Shown piece after piece: positions 12,901-22,940 of a DNA stretch of 64,000 nucleotides; positions within the stretch are counted from its first letter, which is position 1; every line of letters begins with the position of its first letter. The notes under the pieces are model-generated. The model was not told where the DNA came from, made no database searches, and saw nothing but the letters and a program-made list of their open reading frames with translations. A program made the position numbers and the translations under genes. The stretch comes from Hygrophila difformis (Eukaryota > Streptophyta > Magnoliopsida > Lamiales > Acanthaceae). The stretch covers positions 35,477,453-35,541,452 of the forward strand of contig JAOANR010000014.1 in the NCBI GenBank assembly GCA_030278955.1, read 5' to 3'.

Positions 12901-14695
12901 CGACCTAGAATTAGCAGCGGTAGTGTTCGCATTAAAGATTTGGCGACACTACTTGTACGGACGAACTTGTCGGATATTCACCGACCACAAGAGCCTTAAG
13001 TACATATTTACTCAGAAGGAGTTAAACATGAGGCAACGCAGATGGTTAGAGTTGATCAAGGATTATGATTTGGACATCGCCTACCATGAAGGGAAAGCTA
13101 ACGTGGTCGCAGATGCGTTGAGCCGCAAGACTCGACACGTGGCAAATACTCTTATCTTACCTTCGGAACTGTATATGGACTTGGTCAAGGTAGACACGGA
13201 GCTAGTCCATTATGGAACTGTGGCAAATGTCATTAATGCTATGACCATTGAATCTACGGTATTTGATGAAATACGCAGTGCTCAACCAAGCGACATAAAG
13301 CTTGAAAGGATCAAGAAGAAGGTTGCTGAAGGAAAAGCAATTGGTTTTGCAATCCATGAGGATGGAATCATTCGCTTCAAAGGGAGATGGTGCGTACCGC
13401 ATATATGCGTAGAGCTAAAACGAAGATTAATGGAAGAAGGCCACAACACCCCGTATTCAGTACATCCAGGGGGTGATAAGCTTTATAAGGATTTAAAGAA
13501 GGTTTATTGGTGGCCAAGGATGAAGAATGAGGTTGTTGAGTTTGTGGCTAGATGTTTAACTTGTCAAAAGGTTAAAGCAGTACGTCAGAAGCCCTTAGGA
13601 CTCATGAAGCCATTGGAAATCCCGAGTTGGAAATGGGATAGTATATCAATGGATTTTGTTTCAGGACTACCACGATCACCAAAAGGAATGAATAAAATTT
13701 GGGTAATTGTTGATAGATTGACAAAGATTGCGATCTTCATACCAATGAAGGATACATGGTCTATGGATCAATTAGCAAGAGCATATATCAATAACGTGGT
13801 TCGACGACATGGAGTGCCACATGATATAATCTCTGATAGAGACAGCAGATTTGTCTCTCATTTTTGGACCAAGCTGCAAGAAGCTCTTGGTACCCAAATT
13901 AAAATGAGCACCGCTTTTCACCCGATGACGGATGGACAAACAGAAAGGACAATCCAAACACTGGAGGACATGCTGAGAGCATGCGTTCTTGAATTTAAAG
14001 GAAGTTGGGAAAACCATCTACCTTTGATAGAGTTCTCTTACAATAACAGCTATCATGGAAGTATAGGCATGGCACCGTTTGAGGCACTCTATGGACGCAA
14101 GTGCCGAAGCCCATTATGTTGGGAAAAATGTGAGAATTCTATTGTGGTTGGGCCGCAACTCATTGAAGACATGGCGCAACATATCAAGATGATCCAAGGG
14201 AAAATGAAGGCAGCACAAGATCGACAGAAAAGTTATGCCGATGTTAGGCGACAAGACCTAGAATTTCAAGTTTGAGATAAGGTTATGCTGAAAATATCAC
14301 CTATGAAAGGAGTGATGCGTTTTGGAAAGCGAGGAAAGTTAAGTCCTCGATATATTGGACCGTATGACATTCAGGATCGAGTCGGAACCCTGGCATACAG
14401 ACTAGCCCTACCGCCACAACTATCTCGAGTGCACAATGTGTTCCATGTTTCACAGTTAAAGAAATATGTGCATGACCCAACCCATGTACTTCAACAGGAA
14501 GTAATTGAACTCAAAGAAGATCTAACTTATGAAGAGTATCCAATCCAAATACTCGACATCAAAGAAAGAACGACAAGGAACAAGACCACCCGGATTGTTA
14601 AAGTACTTTGGTCCAATCATGGTACGGAAGAAGCAACATGGGAACTAGAGGATGATATGAAGCAACGCTACCCCAATCTCTTTTTAAACGACTAA
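9927..14695 (+). pseudogene. Element A gag-pol polyprotein (chromovirus), three disabling lesions
   Basis: The start at 9927 (MAPRART) matches the MAPRGRGRG start of element B. Recognisable in order are: gag with DDWWQL; two zinc knuckles at about 11009-11105 ([13 protein letters not shown] and [14 protein letters not shown]); aspartic protease LFDSGAS near 11345; reverse transcriptase from about 11800 with FIDD near 12350; RNase H from [11 protein letters not shown] near 12790; integrase with an H2C2 finger at about 13440-13570 and catalytic D, D and E near 13647, 13830 and 13940; and a chromodomain-like end (about 14530-14680, KVLWSNHGTEEATWELE). Lesions: in-frame TAG at 10104-10106; a one-base loss near 10575 compared with B; and TGA at 14273-14275 where B has GGA. 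The rest is open, so decay is recent. Gag and pol would normally be one frame. Confidence 0.93.
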
Positions 14696-14699
14696 ATAA

Positions 14700-14739
14700 C
14701 AGTTATGGGGACATAACTGTAGGCTTAAGGGGAGGAGGA
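14700..14739 (+). promoter_or_regulatory. Element A stem-loop 1 and first polypurine tract
   Basis: A perfect 8-bp stem CAGTTATG/CATAACTG with loop GGGA (14700-14719) is followed by AAGGGGAGGAGGA (14727-14739) and then by TGTAACCACCCG, which looks like an LTR start. The same module is in B and C. Polypurine tracts prime plus-strand DNA; whether this one is used is not known. Confidence 0.6.
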
Positions 14740-14858
14740 TGTAACCACCCGACAAAATCTTGATAGGGTAAGTTCAAAATCTCCTATTTTTTTTTTCTTT
14801 TCCATTAACTTTTATCTTATATTCCGCATATTAGATTGCCATAGTAGTTTTCATTAAA

Positions 14859-14896
14859 AACTTCGAGGATGAAGTTGATTCTTAAGGAGGGTGGAT
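14859..14896 (+). promoter_or_regulatory. Element A stem-loop 2 and polypurine tract next to 3' LTR
   Basis: Stem AACTTCG/TGAAGTT with loop AGGA (14859-14876, one G-T pair) is followed by AAGGAGGGTGGA (14884-14895), directly before the 3' LTR. This is the expected plus-strand primer of this copy. Confidence 0.8.
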
Positions 14897-17800
14897 TGTA
14901 ATACCATAGAAATTACCCGAAATAATTGTAATTCACTAAAGAGACTTTTATTAAATATTTAATCACTTGCTTAAAGAATTAGTATATTGATTTTTCTACA
15001 AAACAACACTTGAAAAACTAAACTATATATGTAAATTTGTCTTTTCCAAAAGAAATATGAATTTCAATATCATGGGTAATAGAATTATATAGTTTATGGA
15101 ATATTTTTTTTAAATCTATTGTTTAAAATATATATATAAGTTTTTATATATATACACATTGGTCTTGAAAATTATTATGAGGATAGTATGTGAATATTTT
15201 AAGTACTTTGATATTCATTATGGAATAAATTTTTATAAAAATAAAAGTATGAGTTTTTATGTGAATCTATGAGAATTAACTTTTATATATAAGAAAATAT
15301 ATTCATAGATTATAATTTTATTTGATGATGACATGAAAACTTTTTGGTTTGAGTATTGTTATGAATAAAATAAAACCATGCAAGTATATTATTATTATCT
15401 TTTTGAAAGCACATTAATATAAATACAATACTTGAAATAAATAAATAAATATTATATTATCATATCCAACTCATTGAGTATAAATGCATGCCACTAAATA
15501 ATGGCAAGAATAATGATTTTTGTAGACAAGCTAATACTTCAATCATTTTCATGATACACTACTTACACAAATATAAGGTTAAAAGCAATTGCAAGAAATT
15601 TTCTTCCTAAACAAATAGATGAAAAATCCACATAATTAACAAGTGTCTTGGATGAATGGCTAGCAAAGAAAGGTGATCAATTATCTCTTGAACCCACCAA
15701 GATTAATAGCCTCCTTAATAGGCAAACCATTATGTTAATAGACAACATGATGGACAAAATTAATAGCCTCCCAAATTAATAGCCTCTTTGTTAGGCTATA
15801 AGGACCAAATGAGTGGATACAAATACTCTAACCATTATTGCTCAAGACACACTTAATTGGATGATGGTGAGGTTGTAATCACTCTCACAATGTGTCATGT
15901 TCAATTGTTCAAATCTTAGCCTATAAATAGAGGGAGTTTCTAGGCTTCAAACACACCAATCTCATCCATCTCATTAGTCAAATTCACTACCCATTTTATT
16001 CTTCAAAGTTCTCCCACATAGTGAGCATATCTTAAGGATTGTGGAGTCTTGTAGGCTTGGCAACCTTCATCATTCTAAGAGTTCTAACTCTTCTCAACAC
16101 TTGGTTAGTAAGATATCATCCTTGAAATTTGTATCTTAGAGATCTAAATCTTTTATTTTTATACTATAAATTGATTTCCCTCTATTTGTCTAATTTCAGC
16201 GAAACCCGTAATTTGTGGTGCGAATCTTGTGTTATAACGGCCATTATCTTTGAATCTCCTTGCTCTTATACATCAATTCAGTAAGTTAACACTCTCTACT
16301 TCAAGTTTCGGAGATCCCAATCCATGTTTTAAGAGTACAAAATTAGAATTTCCCCATTATACCAAAATCTGTCAGTTTTTTGTTTACATAAAGATCCATC
16401 TTTTTAAACTATTTTGGTTCATTATCCCTCAAAGATTCCTTCATAAAACTTGTTCCTTATTGAGTTGAGTATCTTTCTGGAAAATTTTATAATTTTTAGA
16501 ACTCATATGAAAAAGTTATGGGATCCGCATTATCGAAAGGTCGAAATCTCGTATTGTTGAAATCTAAGAAATGATAGTGTTTCTGAAATCCTCATTTTTG
16601 AAGGTCTTAATTGTTTCAAACCCAAATGGTTTATTCATGAAAAATATTTATCTATATGTTATCTACCTTGTAGTAAAATTTCAGAATTTTTGGTCGAAAA
16701 TTACTATTTTTAAAACCTGTTGAAAATTATAGAGTCACCATTGAATTTCTGACAGAATACATGTTCCGAAAAGAACTCAATTTTTGAACTGTTTCCATAC
16801 CTTATTTTGAAAAGTGTAAAACATGAAACTTGTTCAACTATGTGTTGAGTATCTACAGTTTAAACTTCAAAGCAATCGCCTTTCATATGAATTTTTGAAC
16901 TGACTTGGCGTAAACTGCGACATTGGACTTGATTTTTGGTCCAAATGAGAAATTGTTGGATTTTGAGATCCATGAAATGATATTTTCATATCTATGAGAT
17001 ATTGATATGGGAGCTAAATGTTGAAATGATATTTGGCATTATTGAATGCCCTTGTTATGAGGTTACTCCCGTGAAATTGTTGAAAACTCTTTTAAAGAGG
17101 ATATTATGTGGAAAATTGTGAAAAACTCTTTTAAATCGATTGTGCACTATTAACTTGAGTAAGATGCCATACTTGATAGAGGGCTAATGCACTAGGGATG
17201 TGTCTTGCGGGGCCTCCCCCTCTAAATATGCCAAGACGGCATTGTTGATAAATTGTGCCAAAACGGCGTTATTGCATGTATGAGTCTATACTCTTGGGTG
17301 TATCCGTGATGGGTTACCCGAGGCTCCGGAGTGTGTCTGTATATGAGTCCGCTGCATGCTGATCATGACTTATGATCGATATGATATGATATGATATATG
17401 GAAAATGGTGTCCTCTTGTGCATAGTTGCTACAATGGTAAGAATGAAAGTTATTTATTTTGTTAAAGGTAATGTGTGTGATCATTTTAAAAGAAAAAGTG
17501 AAAATTATTATTATTATTTTTTTGAGTGTCAACCACTATTTTAAAACCCACTTCTTGAAGTGGAGCGGTTTGACTTACTCAGTACCATTGTACTGATAAA
17601 AAGTTGTTGTGTTATCTTTTTACAGATATTGGAGCTGACATATGAACTGCATCTCATGACATGAGCATTTGGGGATGGGATTACCTTTCATCAAAAGATT
17701 GTTGCTTTAAGGAACCACGTACTTTTAAATATTAATGTCATATATATATTGCCTTTAGTTTATGCTTCCGCGTGAGAAAAAAACAATGACTCTGGTATTA

Positions 17801-17983
17801 AGTACTTTAAATTTTCTTATGTCTATATTTTATAAAATTGGCAATTATTTTTAATGTTCATACTACAAAAATTTATATTTAGCCGTAGCACTTGTCAATT
17901 AAGTAAGCCAAAGGGCGAGCCTGACTGACAAGTGTGGCGGTAACATTTTGAAACCTTATGAGGATGAATTTCGGGGTGTTACA
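14897..17983 (+). repeat. Element A 3' LTR
   Basis: 3087 bp, from TGTAATACC to GGTGTTACA, almost identical to the 5' LTR. It has the TATA box at 15922-15929. GATAG follows at 17984-17988 and repeats the bases left of the 5' LTR. Confidence 0.95.
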
Positions 17984-17988
17984 GATAG

Positions 17989-18894
17989 CTTCAAAATATT
18001 TCCAATTCAAAATCTACAAAAGAAAAAAATTAACATATCATTCAGGAACAATTTGGTTTGCACCCCAATAGCACAAAACCAAGAATGCGTTTGATACCAA
18101 AAGAACACAAACTACCATTACATTCCACACTTATAGGATAGACAATTTAATAATAGTAAAGAATATGAAGTGTAAAATTTTCACTTTCTTATTCCTATCA
18201 TCTATAGAATCCTTTGTGTTCATTAATGATAATTTTCACCATAAAGCTTTTTGGGTAGATTCCATGTTTGCCAGTGTTCAACAAAAACTAACACCCAGCC
18301 AAATTTAATATATCAAACACACCTCCAGCAAAGCACCCTGTCCATATTTCAGATGAGAACAGTCTAGTGCTTTGATGAGGGCAGCCACCGAAAAAAAAAA
18401 AAAAAAAAGATGTAGGGACAGTTCTTTACTCTATAAGATGCCTAGCTGTTAAATTCTGTTTAAATAATCCTGACATTATTAATTAATGATGTCATTCATG
18501 TATCTTGCACTTGATTTCCAATACACAAGTGTTCCAATTCTTATCTATTGTTTATTCTTGCTGTGTTGGCTATAGATCTGGTGATCATTTTTTTCCCCTT
18601 TGCAATCTGTTTCTCTCAAGTAAAATTGGATACTAACTTGGGCATGCAACTTTCTGATTTACTGATTCCCAAGATGTAGACTCATGGCTTGAAGAGGTTA
18701 AATAAATTGAGACATATCCAATTTTCTCAAAATGTAGCCTTCAAAACTTTATAAAGCAAACACAATTTTTTCGGCACTCCTTACTGATGTCCACAATAAT
18801 TGGTACATTGTTACCCAAGAGCTCTGATCCTACTGGTCAGTCTAACAATTTAAATTCTGTGAAAATGTCCTCTTAACCTGTTTAAAATTCCAGA
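17989..18894. other. Non-coding flank right of element A
   Basis: No coding region that I can support. An A-run lies at about 18390-18408. This is the continuation of the DNA at 6120 before element A inserted. Confidence 0.4.
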
Positions 18895-19724
18895 CATATG
18901 ATCTATTGTTTAATTGGTAAAAAAAGAAAGATGTGACTCTACTTATAAACTATATTTAAGGGATATAAGATAAGACCATAATACTCCCTAAAGAAGAAAA
19001 CAAGGGCCGGATCAAATACATAAATATATGAACAGAAGCCGAGAGAAAAGAAAACTTATGTCATGGTCTATGTTCTCTAAAATGTTTATCTCTTATATAT
19101 TGAATCCACTTGGAAAACAGAACTGTACAATAGGAAAGGCCGAAAACAACAATTAGGCAGCGAGGTAGGGGCGTGCGGCAGACCTTGCAAGACAAATGCA
19201 AGATCAGTTAAATACCAAATCCCGCAACAATTGTTTAGCATACCTATGAGAGGTGACTCCTTTCCATTTTCCATAAACAAATAGAGCAGGAATTAGAACG
19301 GAAGGAAATGAATATTGTACCTGTAGCGCGATCGAAGGAAGCGGCACCCTTCAGACAAATGGGCGTGGGAATGGGACCTAGGGCTACAGTAGCAGGACAG
19401 GCAGAATGAGCTGAAAAAATAAGGCAATAAGTGAAGCCCGGCCTAGCGGAACCCTAATTTTAGGCAGGACGAGCGGAAATGAACGGCGAACCTTGATTGG
19501 GGGAATCGACGGTGAACCTTAAGTGAAATAGATGCAGCGGGCTGAGCTTGGGGCGTCGTGTCTGCAAAGAAAAGCAAAGGCACGCAGACAATACAACAAC
19601 CGGCGTGAATTTCCACGGTAAATTTGGGGGAAATTGAGGAGGAGGATGGGGCAGCCTACTGAAATAGGCGATAATAGCTAAACCCGTACCTTTCTTAACG
19701 GCGGCAACAGCAATGGAGGAGGTG
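18895..19724 (-). repeat. Segmental duplication, copy 1
   Basis: About 830 bp closely matching 21066-21867. It starts at CATATGATCTATTG and ends at AATGGAGGAGGTG. It repeats the exon-2-like block and the end of the exon-1-like block described at 21677-21935, but lacks the promoter and true exon start. At its end it is fused to RING-exon DNA, so copy 1 is chimeric. Confidence 0.85.
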
Positions 19725-19744
19725 CCTCCTATGAATGCATACCA

Positions 19745-19966
19745 TCACGTCGACCCCTTCGCTTCTGAAGATGCAGTAGTTGTTAGAAAGAAAAATCAGA
19801 TGGTATTAACAAGATTGCACTAAATTTGATCAAATGACGGGTAGAAATGGCTTTTGCCGTTACCTTGATCAACCTTGATCTCCATAAGCTCTTGGATTGG
19901 TTGACGACAAACCGGGCATTTATTTGATTGGAGCCTCAGTTTTTTGGCGCAGTCACTGCACATACA
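19745..19966 (-). pseudogene. RING-finger E3 ligase fragment (LUL/LOG2-like), last two exons
   Basis: The exon at 19864-19966 reads CMCSDCAKKLRLQSNKCPVC then RQPIQELMEIKV. This is the second half of a RING domain: the CMCSDC and CPVC pairs bind zinc, and the RQPI...LLEIKV-type tail is typical of plant LUL/LOG2 ubiquitin ligases, which pass ubiquitin to membrane-related targets. It has a clean acceptor (TTGCTTGCAG) and donor (G|GTAACG). A plausible last exon is 19764-19745, giving EAKGST and a stop, with phase kept. I found no other exons of the gene nearby. The fragment lies on the same strand as the Helitron Rep, so capture by a transposon is plausible but unproven. An active gene with far-upstream exons is less likely. 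Confidence 0.7.
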
Positions 19967-21065
19967 CTGCAAGCAAGAAAAGATGGTTTCACACTCAGTG
20001 TCACAGATGTTTAACCAGTTTCCAGAAACATATCCCCAACTTTTTTGTGCACTAAAGTTTTCTTACACGTGAAATACAAAGGCAAATAGCTGACATGTGG
20101 GAAAACAGCAAGTAATTACACAAGATATAAGACATCAACAAATATCTCCTACTCCCTAAATCAAGCCTATGTCTACCGTGTCGACGTTTTTTAGCAGGCA
20201 AATTGCCAGACCACTATAAGGCCTTACAACTGACACCTTCAAAGATGTTTTTTTTCCAATTACATACATACAAGATACTAAATATATAAGCACTAAACTT
20301 ACCCAAATCAGAAGCAAATCATAGCCATGCACACATATATATTGACATTTGTAAGTATCTAAAACTTATAAACTAATCAGTACCTTGAGTGAATATCTAT
20401 ACTATTCAATTTGTATATAAGCATATTGACATTTTCAAAAAATACAAACAGTTTTCCCTCATGAAAAGGCAATCAAATATAGTACTAAATATTTTCAAGA
20501 TCAACCATAAGCCCAATGGTGGTCTCAGTGCATAGTATTGGACCGAAAGTAACAAAGTTTTCTTTTTCAGTTTTCAAATGATCAATCCTTACAGATAATG
20601 CTCCCTTCATTTGCCAAAAAGGGTCTCCTATAGCAATCCTAAACACCAACTCTAACTTCAAAACCAAATCAATTACTAACTCTACAACCTTTGATCATGA
20701 CATCATAAAGTTGTTTCTTATAATAGGCAATGGCCGTACTAATCATATCCACAGAATTTGAAAGTGAAAATTGTGTGTGTTACCATTTAATCAAATTTAA
20801 CTTGCCCGATCCTGACCCCTCCTCAAAATAGTGAGTGATATACATTGCTAAACCAATCCTTACCCTCAATTAATAACTTGCCAGGTTTCAGGATCCAATC
20901 CTCTCAGTGACAGTCTTCGGGGCAATCATAAACATATTTTCTATGTTTATTTATTCAACGGGAAAAATGAAATTTAGATTCATATCTGTCAATTCATCTA
21001 ATCACGGCTCCATTGACAACAAGACTTCAGTAGCTATAAATTTTCAGATTCAACTAAATCTTTGG
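19967..21065. other. Intron-like non-coding DNA
   Basis: AT-rich, with no convincing exon. On the minus strand it precedes the RING exon, so it is probably the captured intron or a spacer between the two segmental duplication copies. Confidence 0.35.
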
Positions 21066-21867
21066 CATATGATCTATTGTTTAATTGGTAAAAAAAAGAA
21101 AGATGTGACTCTACTTATAAACTATAGTTAAGGGATATAAGATAAGACCAGAATACTCCCTAAAGAAGAAAACAAGGGTCGGATCGAATACATAAATATA
21201 TGAACAGAAGCCGAGAGAAAAGAAAACTTATGTCATGGTCTATGTTCTCTAAAATGTTTATCTCTTATATATGAATCCACTTGGAAAACAGAACTGTACT
21301 ATAGGAAAGGCCGAAAACAACAATTAGGCAGCGAGGTAGGGACGTGCGGCAGACCTTGTAAGACAAATGCAAGATCAGTTAAAACGAAATCCCGCAACAA
21401 TTGTTTAGCATACCTATGAGAGGTGACTCCTTTCCATTTTCCATACAACAAATAGAATGGAAGGAAATGAATATTGTACCTGTAGCGCGATCGAAGGAAG
21501 CGGCACCCTTCAGACAAATGGGCGTGGGAATGGGACCTAGGGCTACAGTAGCAGGACAGGCAGAATGAGCTGAAAAAACAAGGCAATAAGTGAAGCCCGG
21601 CCTAGCGGAACCCTAATTTTAGGCAGGACGAGCGGAAATGAACGGCGAACCTTGATTGGGGGAATCGACGGTGAACCTTAAGTGAAATAGATGCAGCGGG
21701 CTGAGCTTGGGGCGTCGTGTCTGCAAAGAAAAGCAAAGGCACGCAGGCAATGCAACGGCCGGCGTGAATTTCCACGGTAAATTTGGGGAAAATTGAGGAG
21801 GAGGATGGGCCAGCCTACTGAAAAACCCGTACCTTTCTTAACGGCGGCAATAGCAATGGATGAGGTG
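21066..21867 (-). repeat. Segmental duplication, copy 2
   Basis: Second copy of the block at 18895-19724, offset by about 2.17 kb. It differs by small indels, for example copy 1 has an extra segment near 19665-19682. In this copy the homology continues into a promoter and exon-like start. Confidence 0.85.
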
Positions 21868-21935
21868 GTCGCGGGCCGGGGCGACGGCGGTGGGTGGTCC
21901 GCGAACGAGGACTTCCGTGACGATGGGGAGGACAT
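21677..21935 (-). pseudogene. Possible first two exons of an unidentified minus-strand gene
   Basis: I do not recognise the product. Exon 1 would be 21935-21833, starting MSSPSSRKSSFADHPPP and ending AAG AAA G before GTACGG. Exon 2 would be 21720-21677, between acceptor TTCTTTGCAG and donor AAG|GTTCACC, reading TTPQAQPAASISLK in the same frame. Exon 1 is Ser/Pro-rich, like many plant N-termini or plastid transit peptides. An upstream in-frame ATG at about 22028 is an alternative start. A third exon may end near 21479 (CLKGAASFDRATG in one frame), but other frames are also open. A TATA box lies about 200 bp upstream. The gene appears to be a fragment. Confidence 0.35.
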
Positions 21936-22138
21936 CGGGTTGGTAGGGCTGAGGAGGAATGGTTTGTATGCCTCGAACGCAACGGGAACGAGACACCTGT
22001 GTGGAAGACAGCGAAGAATATAACACACCCGACCCGCCTGGCCAATTTCGGGTCAGATCCAACGGTGATAAACAAAAATTGAAAACTGAATCCAACGGCC
22101 AGGATTGCAATTCATGGGGACACTTAAGGCCTCTCCCA

Positions 22139-22146
22139 TTTATATA
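22139..22146 (-). promoter_or_regulatory. Possible TATA box, minus strand
   Basis: TATATAAA on the minus strand, about 200 bp upstream of the exon-like start at 21935 and directly before GC-richer leader-like DNA. Supported only by motif and position. Confidence 0.35.
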
Positions 22147-22240
22147 GTAGTAATAGAAATAGATAATAGATATATATATATATATATCTTGTTTCAAAAT
22201 TTTTAGATCCTTTAAAAAAAAAACAAGGATTTAGCATATA

Positions 22241-22499
22241 CTTCCTCCGTTCCTTATTAATTGGCACAGATTGACTTTTATCACTGTTCATTGAGTAACT
22301 TTGACTCGACTTTTTAATACAATTATATTAGACAAATATAGTCAAGTGGGATCTTGTTGGATTCGTCTAATCGCATAGATTTAAAATATCAAATTTTCAT
22401 AATTTTTACTTATATGGAATTTGAGTTATTACGAATTAAAAACGTGGATTGGATTACGTGAAATGTAGGTCCGTGGCAATTAAAAAGGAACGGAGGAAG
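22241..22499. mobile_element. Stowaway-type MITE with TA target duplication
   Basis: 259 bp bounded by inverted repeats CTTCCTCCGTTCC (left) and GGAACGGAGGAAG (right), flanked by TA at 22239-22240 and 22500-22501. CTCCGTTCC-type ends and a TA duplication are typical of Stowaway (Tc1/mariner-derived) MITEs. It has no coding capacity. Confidence 0.9.
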
Positions 22500-22502
22500 T
22501 AT

Positions 22503-22640
22503 GATATAGAATCAGTGACAAAAATTCTAACAGTAGCTCTGCCACCATGAGATGCACAAATTCCCTGTTTCCCTCTAGCAAATGTGCTTCAACAAACATC
22601 ACCATATGAACAAGTGCAGAACCAGGGTGATCCTGTAAGA
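22503..22640 (-). repeat. Duplicated exon-like segment, copy 1
   Basis: On the minus strand a CTTACAG acceptor-like site leads into sequence beginning GATCACCCTGGTTCTGCA. One frame reads HPGSALVHMVMFVEAHLL without a stop; another frame, reading SPWFCTCSYGDV, has one stop. It matches 22788-22922. I do not recognise the product. Confidence 0.4.
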
Positions 22641-22787
22641 AAAATCAATTATATAATGAACTCAAACAATCATACCCAAAAAAATTATTGGCGAGCATGC
22701 TCGTAACTGGTACGAATCCAACTGCTAGTATTAGGGCTCATGTCTTAACCAATAAAAGTTGAACTTGCCTTAGAAGGTTGATATGAT

Positions 22788-22922
22788 ATAGACTCTGTGA
22801 CAGAAATTCTAACAGTAGCTCTGCCAACATGACATGCACAAATTTCCTGTTTGCCTCTAGCAAATGTGCTGCAAGGAACATCACCATATGCCCAAGTGCA
22901 GAACCAGGGTGATGCTGTAAGG
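22788..22922 (-). repeat. Duplicated exon-like segment, copy 2
   Basis: Second copy, about 285 bp away. Frames HPGSALGHMVMFLAAHLL and SPWFCTWAYGDVPCSTF are both open. The acceptor-like end is CCCTTACAG. Retained open frames suggest a former exon duplicated with its intron edges; the true frame is not clear. Confidence 0.4.
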
Positions 22923-22940
22923 GAAAATCAAATTCCAAGT

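Larger units (their letters stand above)
6121..17988 (+). mobile_element. Gypsy element A (Tekay/Del-like chromovirus), complete with TSD
   Basis: Full-length Ty3/gypsy LTR retrotransposon in plus orientation. Its order is target duplication GATAG (6121-6125), 5' LTR 6126-9204, primer site 9208-9219, gag-pol 9927-14695, two polypurine tracts, 3' LTR 14897-17983 and GATAG (17984-17988). The matching 5-bp TSD and very similar LTRs point to one fairly recent insertion. Gag, protease, reverse transcriptase, RNase H, integrase and a C-terminal chromodomain are all recognisable. The reading frame is broken at three places, so this copy is probably not self-sufficient today. Clade assignment rests on domain order, chromodomain type and LTR length, not on a phylogeny. 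Confidence 0.95.
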
